Both the position numbers and the translations under genes were made by a program. The notes under the pieces were generated by a model. That model searched no databases. It saw only the letters and a list, made by a program, of their open reading frames with translations, and was not told where the DNA came from. From Rhynchopus euleeides (Eukaryota; Euglenozoa; Diplonemea; Diplonemida; Diplonemidae), in contig OY723252.1 of the NCBI GenBank assembly GCA_963210315.1, forward strand, positions 1 through 64,000: DNA of 64,000 bases, written 5' to 3'. Shown here piece after piece: positions 1 to 10,391 of this stretch; positions within the stretch are counted from its first letter, which is position 1; the number at the start of each line of letters is the position of its first letter.

Positions 1-3000
1 GGGTTTGCGGGTTTGCGGGTTTGCGGGTTTGCGGGTTTGCGGGTTTGCGGGTTTGCGGGTTTGCGGGTTTGCGGGTTTGCGGGTTTGCGGGTTTGCGGGT
101 TTGCGGGTTTGCGGAGTTTGCGGGTTTGCGGGTTTGCGGGTTTGCGGGTTTGCGGGTTTGCGGGTTTGCGGGTTTGCGGGTTTGCGGGTTTGCGGGTTTG
201 CGGGTTTGCGGGTTTGCGGGTTTGCGGGTTTGCGGGTTTGCGGGTTTGCGGGTTTGCGGGTTTGCGGGTTTGCGGGTTTGCGGGTTTGCGGGTTTGCGGG
301 TTTGCGGGTTTGCGGGTTTGCGGGTTTGCGGGTTTGCGGGTTTGCGGGTTTGCGGGTTTGCGGGTTTGCGGGTTTGCGGGTTTGCGGGTTTGCGGGTTTG
401 CGGGTTTGCGGGTTTGCGGGTTTGCGGGTTTGCGGGTTTGCGGGTTTGCGGGTTTGCGGGTTTGCGGGTTTGCGGGTTTGCGGGTTTGCGGGTTTGCGGG
501 TTTGCGGGTTTGCGGGTTTGCGGGTTTGCGGGTTTGCGGGTTTGCGGGTTTGCGGGTTTGCGGGTTTGCGGGTTTGCGGGTTTGCGGGTTTGCGGGTTTG
601 CGGGTTTGCGGGTTTGCGGGTTTGCGGGTTTGCGGGTTTGCGGGTTTGCGGGTTTGCGGGTTTGCGGGTTTGCGGGTTTGCGGGTTTGCGGGTTTGCGGG
701 TTTGCGGGTTTGCGGGTTTGCGGGTTTGCGGGTTTGCGGGTTTGCGGGTTTGCGGGTTTGCGGGTTTGCGGGTTTGCGGGTTTGCGGGTTTGCGGGTTTG
801 CGGGTTTGCGGGTTTGCGGGTTTGCGGGTTTGCGGGTTTGCGGGTTTGCGGGTTTGCGGGTTTGCGGGTTTGCGGGTTTGCGGGTTTGCGGGTTTGCGGG
901 TTTGCGGGTTTGCGGGTTTGCGGGTTTGCGGGTTTGCGGGTTTGCGGGTTTGCGGGTTTGCGGGTTTGCGGGTTTGCGGGTTTGCGGGTTTGCGGGTTTG
1001 CGGGTTTGCGGGTTTGCGGGTTTGCGGGTTTGCGGGTTTGCGGGTTTGCGGGTTTGCGGGTTTGCGGGTTTGCGGGTTTGCGGGTTTGCGGGTTTGCGGG
1101 TTTGCGGGTTTGCGGGTTTGCGGGTTTGCGGGTTTGCGGGTTTGCGGGTTTGCGGGTTTGCGGGTTTGCGGGTTTGCGGGTTTGCGGGTTTGCGGGTTTG
1201 CGGGTTTGCGGGTTTGCGGGTTTGCGGGTTTGCGGGTTTGCGGGTTTGCGGGTTTGCGGGTTTGCGGGTTTGCGGGTTTGCGGGTTTGCGGGTTTGCGGG
1301 TTTGCGGGTTTGCGGGTTTGCGGGTTTGCGGGTTTGCGGGTTTGCGGGTTTGCGGGTTTGCGGGTTTGCGGGTTTGCGGGTTTGCGGGTTTGCGGGTTTG
1401 CGGGTTTGCGGGTTTGCGGGTTTGCGGGTTTGCGGGTTTGCGGGTTTGCGGGTTTGCGGGTTTGCGGGTTTGCGGGTTTGCGGGTTTGCGGGTTTGCGGG
1501 TTTGCGGGTTTGCGGGTTTGCGGGTTTGCGGGTTTGCGGGTTTGCGGGTTTGCGGGTTTGCGGGTTTGCGGGTTTGCGGGTTTGCGGGTTTGCGGGTTTG
1601 CGGGTTTGCGGGTTTGCGGGTTTGCGGGTTTGCGGGTTTGCGGGTTTGCGGGTTTGCGGGTTTGCGGGTTTGCGGGTTTGCGGGTTTGCGGGTTTGCGGG
1701 TTTGCGGGTTTGCGGGTTTGCGGGTTTGCGGGTTTGCGGGTTTGCGGGTTTGCGGGTTTGCGGGTTTGCGGGTTTGCGGGTTTGCGGGTTTGCGGGTTTG
1801 CGGGTTTGCGGGTTTGCGGGTTTGCGGGTTTGCGGGTTTGCGGGTTTGCGGGTTTGCGGGTTTGCGGGTTTGCGGGTTTGCGGGTTTGCGGGTTTGCGGG
1901 TTTGCGGGTTTGCGGGTTTGCGGGTTTGCGGGTTTGCGGGTTTGCGGGTTTGCGGGTTTGCGGGTTTGCGGGTTTGCGGGTTTGCGGGTTTGCGGGTTTG
2001 CGGGTTTGCGGGTTTGCGGGTTTGCGGGTTTGCGGGTTTGCGGGTTTGCGGGTTTGCGGGTTTGCGGGTTTGCGGGTTTGCGGGTTTGCGGGTTTGCGGG
2101 TTTGCGGGTTTGCGGGTTTGCGGGTTTGCGGGTTTGCGGGTTTGCGGGTTTGCGGGTTTGCGGGTTTGCGGGTTTGCGGGTTTGCGGGTTTGCGGGTTTG
2201 CGGGTTTGCGGGTTTGCGGGTTTGCGGGTTTGCGGGTTTGCGGGTTTGCGGGTTTGCGGGTTTGCGGGTTTGCGGGTTTGCGGGTTTGCGGGTTTGCGGG
2301 TTTGCGGGTTTGCGGGTTTGCGGGTTTGCGGGTTTGCGGGTTTGCGGGTTTGCGGGTTTGCGGGTTTGCGGGTTTGCGGGTTTGCGGGTTTGCGGGTTTG
2401 CGGGTTTGCGGGTTTGCGGGTTTGCGGGTTTGCGGGTTTGCGGGTTTGCGGGTTTGCGGGTTTGCGGGTTTGCGGGTTTGCGGGTTTGCGGGTTTGCGGG
2501 TTTGCGGGTTTGCGGGTTTGCGGGTTTGCGGGTTTGCGGGTTTGCGGGTTTGCGGGTTTGCGGGTTTGCGGGTTTGCGGGTTTGCGGGTTTGCGGGTTTG
2601 CGGGTTTGCGGGTTTGCGGGTTTGCGGGTTTGCGGGTTTGCGGGTTTGCGGGTTTGCGGGTTTGCGGGTTTGCGGGTTTGCGGGTTTGCGGGTTTGCGGG
2701 TTTGCGGGTTTGCGGGTTTGCGGGTTTGCGGGTTTGCGGGTTTGCGGGTTTGCGGGTTTGCGGGTTTGCGGGTTTGCGGGTTTGCGGGTTTGCGGGTTTG
2801 CGGGTTTGCGGGTTTGCGGGTTTGCGGGTTTGCGGGTTTGCGGGTTTGCGGGTTTGCGGGTTTGCGGGTTTGCGGGTTTGCGGGTTTGCGGGTTTGCGGG
2901 TTTGCGGGTTTGCGGGTTTGCGGGTTTGCGGGTTTGCGGGTTTGCGGGTTTGCGGGTTTGCGGGTTTGCGGGTTTGCGGGTTTGCGGGTTTGCGGGTTTG

Positions 3001-6000
3001 CGGGTTTGCGGGTTTGCGGGTTTGCGGGTTTGCGGGTTTGCGGGTTTGCGGGTTTGCGGGTTTGCGGGTTTGCGGGTTTGCGGGTTTGCGGGTTTGCGGG
3101 TTTGCGGGTTTGCGGGTTTGCGGGTTTGCGGGTTTGCGGGTTTGCGGGTTTGCGGGTTTGCGGGTTTGCGGGTTTGCGGGTTTGCGGGTTTGCGGGTTTG
3201 CGGGTTTGCGGGTTTGCGGGTTTGCGGGTTTGCGGGTTTGCGGGTTTGCGGGTTTGCGGGTTTGCGGGTTTGCGGGTTTGCGGGTTTGCGGGTTTGCGGG
3301 TTTGCGGGTTTGCGGGTTTGCGGGTTTGCGGGTTTGCGGGTTTGCGGGTTTGCGGGTTTGCGGGTTTGCGGGTTTGCGGGTTTGCGGGTTTGCGGGTTTG
3401 CGGGTTTGCGGGTTTGCGGGTTTGCGGGTTTGCGGGTTTGCGGGTTTGCGGGTTTGCGGGTTTGCGGGTTTGCGGGTTTGCGGGTTTGCGGGTTTGCGGG
3501 TTTGCGGGTTTGCGGGTTTGCGGGTTTGCGGGTTTGCGGGTTTGCGGGTTTGCGGGTTTGCGGGTTTGCGGGTTTGCGGGTTTGCGGGTTTGCGGGTTTG
3601 CGGGTTTGCGGGTTTGCGGGTTTGCGGGTTTGCGGGTTTGCGGGTTTGCGGGTTTGCGGGTTTGCGGGTTTGCGGGTTTGCGGGTTTGCGGGTTTGCGGG
3701 TTTGCGGGTTTGCGGGTTTGCGGGTTTGCGGGTTTGCGGGTTTGCGGGTTTGCGGGTTTGCGGGTTTGCGGGTTTGCGGGTTTGCGGGTTTGCGGGTTTG
3801 CGGGTTTGCGGGTTTGCGGGTTTGCGGGTTTGCGGGTTTGCGGGTTTGCGGGTTTGCGGGTTTGCGGGTTTGCGGGTTTGCGGGTTTGCGGGTTTGCGGG
3901 TTTGCGGGTTTGCGGGTTTGCGGGTTTGCGGGTTTGCGGGTTTGCGGGTTTGCGGGTTTGCGGGTTTGCGGGTTTGCGGGTTTGCGGGTTTGCGGGTTTG
4001 CGGGTTTGCGGGTTTGCGGGTTTGCGGGTTTGCGGGTTTGCGGGTTTGCGGGTTTGCGGGTTTGCGGGTTTGCGGGTTTGCGGGTTTGCGGGTTTGCGGG
4101 TTTGCGGGTTTGCGGGTTTGCGGGTTTGCGGGTTTGCGGGTTTGCGGGTTTGCGGGTTTGCGGGTTTGCGGGTTTGCGGGTTTGCGGGTTTGCGGGTTTG
4201 CGGGTTTGCGGGTTTGCGGGTTTGCGGGTTTGCGGGTTTGCGGGTTTGCGGGTTTGCGGGTTTGCGGGTTTGCGGGTTTGCGGGTTTGCGGGTTTGCGGG
4301 TTTGCGGGTTTGCGGGTTTGCGGGTTTGCGGGTTTGCGGGTTTGCGGGTTTGCGGGTTTGCGGGTTTGCGGGTTTGCGGGTTTGCGGGTTTGCGGGTTTG
4401 CGGGTTTGCGGGTTTGCGGGTTTGCGGGTTTGCGGGTTTGCGGGTTTGCGGGTTTGCGGGTTTGCGGGTTTGCGGGTTTGCGGGTTTGCGGGTTTGCGGG
4501 TTTGCGGGTTTGCGGGTTTGCGGGTTTGCGGGTTTGCGGGTTTGCGGGTTTGCGGGTTTGCGGGTTTGCGGGTTTGCGGGTTTGCGGGTTTGCGGGTTTG
4601 CGGGTTTGCGGGTTTGCGGGTTTGCGGGTTTGCGGGTTTGCGGGTTTGCGGGTTTGCGGGTTTGCGGGTTTGCGGGTTTGCGGGTTTGCGGGTTTGCGGG
4701 TTTGCGGGTTTGCGGGTTTGCGGGTTTGCGGGTTTGCGGGTTTGCGGGTTTGCGGGTTTGCGGGTTTGCGGGTTTGCGGGTTTGCGGGTTTGCGGGTTTG
4801 CGGGTTTGCGGGTTTGCGGGTTTGCGGGTTTGCGGGTTTGCGGGTTTGCGGGTTTGCGGGTTTGCGGGTTTGCGGGTTTGCGGGTTTGCGGGTTTGCGGG
4901 TTTGCGGGTTTGCGGGTTTGCGGGTTTGCGGGTTTGCGGGTTTGCGGGTTTGCGGGTTTGCGGGTTTGCGGGTTTGCGGGTTTGCGGGTTTGCGGGTTTG
5001 CGGGTTTGCGGGTTTGCGGGTTTGCGGGTTTGCGGGTTTGCGGGTTTGCGGGTTTGCGGGTTTGCGGGTTTGCGGGTTTGCGGGTTTGCGGGTTTGCGGG
5101 TTTGCGGGTTTGCGGGTTTGCGGGTTTGCGGGTTTGCGGGTTTGCGGGTTTGCGGGTTTGCGGGTTTGCGGGTTTGCGGGTTTGCGGGTTTGCGGGTTTG
5201 CGGGTTTGCGGGTTTGCGGGTTTGCGGGTTTGCGGGTTTGCGGGTTTGCGGGTTTGCGGGTTTGCGGGTTTGCGGGTTTGCGGGTTTGCGGGTTTGCGGG
5301 TTTGCGGGTTTGCGGGTTTGCGGGTTTGCGGGTTTGCGGGTTTGCGGGTTTGCGGGTTTGCGGGTTTGCGGGTTTGCGGGTTTGCGGGTTTGCGGGTTTG
5401 CGGGTTTGCGGGTTTGCGGGTTTGCGGGTTTGCGGGTTTGCGGGTTTGCGGGTTTGCGGGTTTGCGGGTTTGCGGGTTTGCGGGTTTGCGGGTTTGCGGG
5501 TTTGCGGGTTTGCGGGTTTGCGGGTTTGCGGGTTTGCGGGTTTGCGGGTTTGCGGGTTTGCGGGTTTGCGGGTTTGCGGGTTTGCGGGTTTGCGGGTTTG
5601 CGGGTTTGCGGGTTTGCGGGTTTGCGGGTTTGCGGGTTTGCGGGTTTGCGGGTTTGCGGGTTTGCGGGTTTGCGGGTTTGCGGGTTTGCGGGTTTGCGGG
5701 TTTGCGGGTTTGCGGGTTTGCGGGTTTGCGGGTTTGCGGGTTTGCGGGTTTGCGGGTTTGCGGGTTTGCGGGTTTGCGGGTTTGCGGGTTTGCGGGTTTG
5801 CGGGTTTGCGGGTTTGCGGGTTTGCGGGTTTGCGGGTTTGCGGGTTTGCGGGTTTGCGGGTTTGCGGGTTTGCGGGTTTGCGGGTTTGCGGGTTTGCGGG
5901 TTTGCGGGTTTGCGGGTTTGCGGGTTTGCGGGTTTGCGGGTTTGCGGGTTTGCGGGTTTGCGGGTTTGCGGGTTTGCGGGTTTGCGGGTTTGCGGGTTTG

Positions 6001-7958
6001 CGGGTTTGCGGGTTTGCGGGTTTGCGGGTTTGCGGGTTTGCGGGTTTGCGGGTTTGCGGGTTTGCGGGTTTGCGGGTTTGCGGGTTTGCGGGTTTGCGGG
6101 TTTGCGGGTTTGCGGGTTTGCGGGTTTGCGGGTTTGCGGGTTTGCGGGTTTGCGGGTTTGCGGGTTTGCGGGTTTGCGGGTTTGCGGGTTTGCGGGTTTG
6201 CGGGTTTGCGGGTTTGCGGGTTTGCGGGTTTGCGGGTTTGCGGGTTTGCGGGTTTGCGGGTTTGCGGGTTTGCGGGTTTGCGGGTTTGCGGGTTTGCGGG
6301 TTTGCGGGTTTGCGGGTTTGCGGGTTTGCGGGTTTGCGGGTTTGCGGGTTTGCGGGTTTGCGGGTTTGCGGGTTTGCGGGTTTGCGGGTTTGCGGGTTTG
6401 CGGGTTTGCGGGTTTGCGGGTTTGCGGGTTTGCGGGTTTGCGGGTTTGCGGGTTTGCGGGTTTGCGGGTTTGCGGGTTTGCGGGTTTGCGGGTTTGCGGG
6501 TTTGCGGGTTTGCGGGTTTGCGGGTTTGCGGGTTTGCGGGTTTGCGGGTTTGCGGGTTTGCGGGTTTGCGGGTTTGCGGGTTTGCGGGTTTGCGGGTTTG
6601 CGGGTTTGCGGGTTTGCGGGTTTGCGGGTTTGCGGGTTTGCGGGTTTGCGGGTTTGCGGGTTTGCGGGTTTGCGGGTTTGCGGGTTTGCGGGTTTGCGGG
6701 TTTGCGGGTTTGCGGGTTTGCGGGTTTGCGGGTTTGCGGGTTTGCGGGTTTGCGGGTTTGCGGGTTTGCGGGTTTGCGGGTTTGCGGGTTTGCGGGTTTG
6801 CGGGTTTGCGGGTTTGCGGGTTTGCGGGTTTGCGGGTTTGCGGGTTTGCGGGTTTGCGGGTTTGCGGGTTTGCGGGTTTGCGGGTTTGCGGGTTTGCGGG
6901 TTTGCGGGTTTGCGGGTTTGCGGGTTTGCGGGTTTGCGGGTTTGCGGGTTTGCGGGTTTGCGGGTTTGCGGGTTTGCGGGTTTGCGGGTTTGCGGGTTTG
7001 CGGGTTTGCGGGTTTGCGGGTTTGCGGGTTTGCGGGTTTGCGGGTTTGCGGGTTTGCGGGTTTGCGGGTTTGCGGGTTTGCGGGTTTGCGGGTTTGCGGG
7101 TTTGCGGGTTTGCGGGTTTGCGGGTTTGCGGGTTTGCGGGTTTGCGGGTTTGCGGGTTTGCGGGTTTGCGGGTTTGCGGGTTTGCGGGTTTGCGGGTTTG
7201 CGGGTTTGCGGGTTTGCGGGTTTGCGGGTTTGCGGGTTTGCGGGTTTGCGGGTTTGCGGGTTTGCGGGTTTGCGGGTTTGCGGGTTTGCGGGTTTGCGGG
7301 TTTGCGGGTTTGCGGGTTTGCGGGTTTGCGGGTTTGCGGGTTTGCGGGTTTGCGGGTTTGCGGGTTTGCGGGTTTGCGGGTTTGCGGGTTTGCGGGTTTG
7401 CGGGTTTGCGGGTTTGCGGGTTTGCGGGTTTGCGGGTTTGCGGGTTTGCGGGTTTGCGGGTTTGCGGGTTTGCGGGTTTGCGGGTTTGCGGGTTTGCGGG
7501 TTTGCGGGTTTGCGGGTTTGCGGGTTTGCGGGTTTGCGGGTTTGCGGGTTTGCGGGTTTGCGGGTTTGCGGGTTTGCGGGTTTGCGGGTTTGCGGGTTTG
7601 CGGGTTTGCGGGTTTGCGGGTTTGCGGGTTTGCGGGTTTGCGGGTTTGCGGGTTTGCGGGTTTGCGGGTTTGCGGGTTTGCGGGTTTGCGGGTTTGCGGG
7701 TTTGCGGGTTTGCGGGTTTGCGGGTTTGCGGGTTTGCGGGTTTGCGGGTTTGCGGGTTTGCGGGTTTGCGGGTTTGCGGGTTTGCGGGTTTGCGGGTTTG
7801 CGGGTTTGCGGGTTTGCGGGTTTGCGGGTTTGCGGGTTTGCGGGTTTGCGGGTTTGCGGGTTTGCGGGTTTGCGGGTTTGCGGGTTTGCGGGTTTGCGGG
7901 TTTGCGGGTTTGCGGGTTTGCGGGTTTGCGGGTTTGCGGGTTTGCGGGTTTGCGGGTT
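1..7958. repeat. Octamer satellite array 1 (GGGTTTGC)n
   Basis: About 995 head-to-tail copies of the 8-bp unit GGGTTTGC fill the left end of the window and probably continue beyond it. I see one irregular unit, an extra A near position 115; otherwise the array reads as perfect. Because 8 is not a multiple of 3, all three plus frames stay open and translate into an 8-residue repeat; these are not genes. The unit has the G3-N5 spacing that can form G-quadruplexes on the plus strand. It resembles a plant/algal telomere unit (TTTAGGG, TTTTAGGG) with GC in place of A, but the G-rich strand points into the window, so it is not a normal left telomere end. It ends abruptly at 7958 in TTATTATACTG. Confidence 0.95.
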
Positions 7959-8402
7959 ATTATACTGTATTGCGGGTAGGGGGGTCAAAAAACTGCGAGA
8001 CTGCATGCACTAACTCTGCTATGTTTCGGAGGTGGTCCAGATACACCGTGAAACGCACGGACTCCGGAAACAGCCCCAGATTGGAGCCCAAAATTTGGTT
8101 CGCAAATTTTAATTATTTACTTGCGTGACTCATTTTTGGATTTTCCTTAGGAAAATGGCCATTTTGCCCAGGATGGGGTATTTTTTTGCTGGACCCTCTG
8201 CTCCGTTTCCGTGGTCGTCCGATGGCACCGTGTGACGCACTGACTCCGGAAATGACTCCACACTTGACACAGACATGTTTGGTGAAATTATTCATGAGTT
8301 ACTTGGGTGACTAAATTTTGGATTTTCTTGCAGAAAGTGGCCATTTTGCAGGGGTCTGGGCAAAAACGCCCACTTTTCACCCACGTCAGTACTCTCCCTA
8401 TA
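7959..8402. repeat. Degenerate direct repeat pair (~175-bp unit)
   Basis: Two diverged copies of a unit of about 175 bp lie in tandem, roughly 8028-8165 and 8203-8350. Each contains a 'gtggtc..' block, then 'gactccggaaa', then a segment ending in 'ttttggattttc' and 'tggccattttgc'. No gene is visible. The segment links octamer array 1 to the 99-bp repeats. Confidence 0.5.
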
Positions 8403-8697
8403 CACAGCAGGTCAAGGGAATACCACCCAAGTAGGCCCATATGGGAAGTTGGTTAGTGCCCAGGATAGACAGTACTGACGTGGGTGAATGGGGTATGGAT
8501 ACCCAGCAGGTCTAGGGAATACCACCCAAGTAGGCCCATATGGGAAGTTGGTAAGTGCCCAGGTTAGATACTACTGACCTGGGTGAATGGGGTATGGATA
8601 CCCAGCAGGTCAAGGGAATACCACCCAGGTATAGGCTATAGGCCCATATGGGAAGTTGGTAAGTACCCAGGTTAGATAGTACTGACGTGGGTGAATG
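8403..8697. repeat. 99-bp tandem repeat, three copies
   Basis: The landmark cagcaggtc recurs at 8405, 8504 and 8603, giving an exact 99-bp period. Each unit carries the palindrome CCATATGG and a conserved block ending in gggtgaatgggg. The third unit has a small insertion (ggtataggctata). The small open frames here are by-products of the repeat. Confidence 0.85.
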
Positions 8698-8789
8698 GGG
8701 CAACTTCCTTAGGGAAAATCCACACACACCTGTTATTTGTTAAACAGCAGTTGCCTTTCGAGTACATTGGCAATGATGTATGTGTGAGC

Positions 8790-8906
8790 CCCCTGCTCCC
8801 CCCTGCCCCCCCTGCCCCCCTGCCCCCCCTGCCCCCCCTGCCCCCCCTGCCCCCCCTGCCCCCCCTGCCCCCCCTGCCCCCCCTGCCCCCCCTGCCCCCC
8901 CTGCCC
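8790..8906. repeat. 9-bp C-rich minisatellite (CCCCCCCTG)n
   Basis: About 13 copies of a 9-bp unit form a strongly strand-asymmetric C-rich tract. A 9-bp unit keeps every frame open (Pro-Pro-Leu on plus, Gly-rich on minus), which explains overlapping small open frames. It lies just upstream of the Helitron gene. 8907-9122 shows no further feature. Confidence 0.9.
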
Positions 8907-9122
8907 TGTTGTATTGCCTCCAACCCGTCCATGTTCCCACTGCCTGTGAATATGGATATTCCTCATGCAAATTGCTGTCTCTGTACACACTGTCCACACT
9001 TCAACACACCTCCTCCTCTTCCTGGGCAGGGAACACAACACACAGCTCACTTGAGATGAGGACAAACCCTCCTGTTGTAAAGCTGAGATCTGACTGAGGC
9101 TGACCGAAGAAGATCCAGCAAG

Positions 9123-10229
9123 ATGCCTATCCAGCAGTGGAAGCGATGCCTCGCTGCAGTCAACGGAAGCCTCAAAAGGCACCAGCAGGCCAAAAGCTGC
9201 CAGTCAACCTGCTTGCACTGCCACACACCTTTCTCGACGATCAAGGAACGGAGAGATCATGAACGAATGAAAGGCTGCTTCCACCCACCAGAAGACATCA
9301 CCTGTGAGCGGTGCGAGAGGACCTTTGGCAGAGCTTTAGAACTGACACGACACATGAGCTCCTGTCGTCATATATGCCGCTGGTGCCTTGAAAAGCGTGA
9401 CGGTATCATTGAAAGCCACGAATCGTGGTGCTTCTTCATCCATTCGACAGCAATTCGCCAGCAGAGCAGGGTCACTTCGAACATTGCTGCTATCTCAACA
9501 GCTGCAAAGCACATCTACCTCCAGAGAGTGGGCTTTGGAAAGATACTTTTCAAGAACACCCCCCCTGAAGAAGATCCCTCAGAGTCCCTTCCCCCCGGTT
9601 CGACGCTTGGAATTACTGGGCACGAGAAGAGAATGATGCAGGAGCTGGAAGGTCAAGTGGCGGCACTCAACCTCAGTGATGACCAGACGCACCTCGCAAC
9701 CTCAACTGCTGCTGACATCCTCAATCACCAGCTGGACAACCACCCCGACCTCTTTGCAGAGCGCACCGACAGAATCCGGAGGTTCCTCCGCGCCCTGCAG
9801 GAGTCTGCCCCTCTCGATTCAACAAAGTTCCCCGGTGCGTGCCGTCTGGAAGACTTCATCGATGGCAGTGTAGCAGAAGACTACCTCGGGGTGGTCGTGC
9901 CCTGTTCCTCCTGTGACGCACTACTCTTCCCATTTGAGCGGCAGCGTGGCTCGACCAAGGGGAAGTTCTGTTGCAAGGGCGGTTCCCTCAAGCTGGAGCC
10001 GCTCAAATTCCTCGACAACGCCCACGAAGCCGCCTTCTCCACACAGGAGTTCCGTGACAACGCCTACACCCTCAACAGCTATTTCCAGCTGGCTGTTGCC
10101 AGACATTCCCCCCATAAGAGCTTTGCAGGGATGTCCGGGCTGCGCACGGTGACGCTGAAGGGTGTCGGGGTGAAGAAGCTGCTCTCTGTGGCATCCGATG
10201 CACAGATCCGCAAGAAGCAGTGGATTTGA
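9123..10229 (+). CDS. Helitron replication initiator, N-terminal piece (broken)
   Basis: This 368-residue frame is the front of a Helitron Rep protein, the single-strand nuclease that starts rolling-circle transposition. It opens with two C2HC zinc fingers: C30-x2-C33 with H46/C52, and C61-x2-C64 with H77/C81. A less conserved stretch leads towards the Helitron N-terminal domain. The frame stops at 10227-10229 because a 164-bp insertion starts there; the same protein resumes in another frame at 10388. Removing the insertion restores one frame running from Trp-Ile into Phe-Ala-Gly-Thr-Asp. The first ATG (9123) follows the C-rich minisatellite. An alternative is that the insert is spliced out, but the GT/AG pairs I tested do not restore frame. 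Confidence 0.75.
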   Translation: MPIQQWKRCLAAVNGSLKRHQQAKSCQSTCLHCHTPFSTIKERRDHERMKGCFHPPEDITCERCERTFGRALELTRHMSSCRHICRWCLEKRDGIIESHESWCFFIHSTAIRQQSRVTSNIAAISTAAKHIYLQRVGFGKILFKNTPPEEDPSESLPPGSTLGITGHEKRMMQELEGQVAALNLSDDQTHLATSTAADILNHQLDNHPDLFAERTDRIRRFLRALQESAPLDSTKFPGACRLEDFIDGSVAEDYLGVVVPCSSCDALLFPFERQRGSTKGKFCCKGGSLKLEPLKFLDNAHEAAFSTQEFRDNAYTLNSYFQLAVARHSPHKSFAGMSGLRTVTLKGVGVKKLLSVASDAQIRKKQWI

Positions 10230-10391
10230 ACGATTTTGAACGATTTTTGGCCGTGCTCGTAGCATTCCCCGTTGAGGGGGTCGCTATTTCGTGTTCTCCT
10301 GGCCGCACGGAGGCATTGCCTTACGTCGCCTCTTCCTCTTTTCCTTTGGTGGTGTGTTGGTCTGGCACAGAGGGCGGGACCGTGCTGATTT
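10228..10391. mobile_element. 164-bp insertion with 5-bp target duplication in Helitron gene
   Basis: A 159-bp sequence is flanked by GATTT on both sides (10223-10227 and 10387-10391). Deleting 164 bp (2 mod 3) joins frame 9123-10226 to frame 10388-12127 without a stop. The same 159 bp forms the start of the 521-bp units at 39380 and 39901, including the doubled 'gaacgatttt'. No terminal inverted repeat is obvious. A more diverged relative lies near 37651 inside the 1.46-kb element. Confidence 0.75.

Noticed and set aside
1..7958. Chromosome-end telomere
   Set aside because: The G-rich strand runs 5'-3' inward from the left edge, opposite to a left telomere, and a second array is interior. 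A telomere-derived origin remains possible.
5..8128. Giant open frames of ~2,700 codons in three plus frames
   Set aside because: They translate an 8-bp satellite with a period of 8 residues. All frames are equally open because the unit has no stop; no gene.
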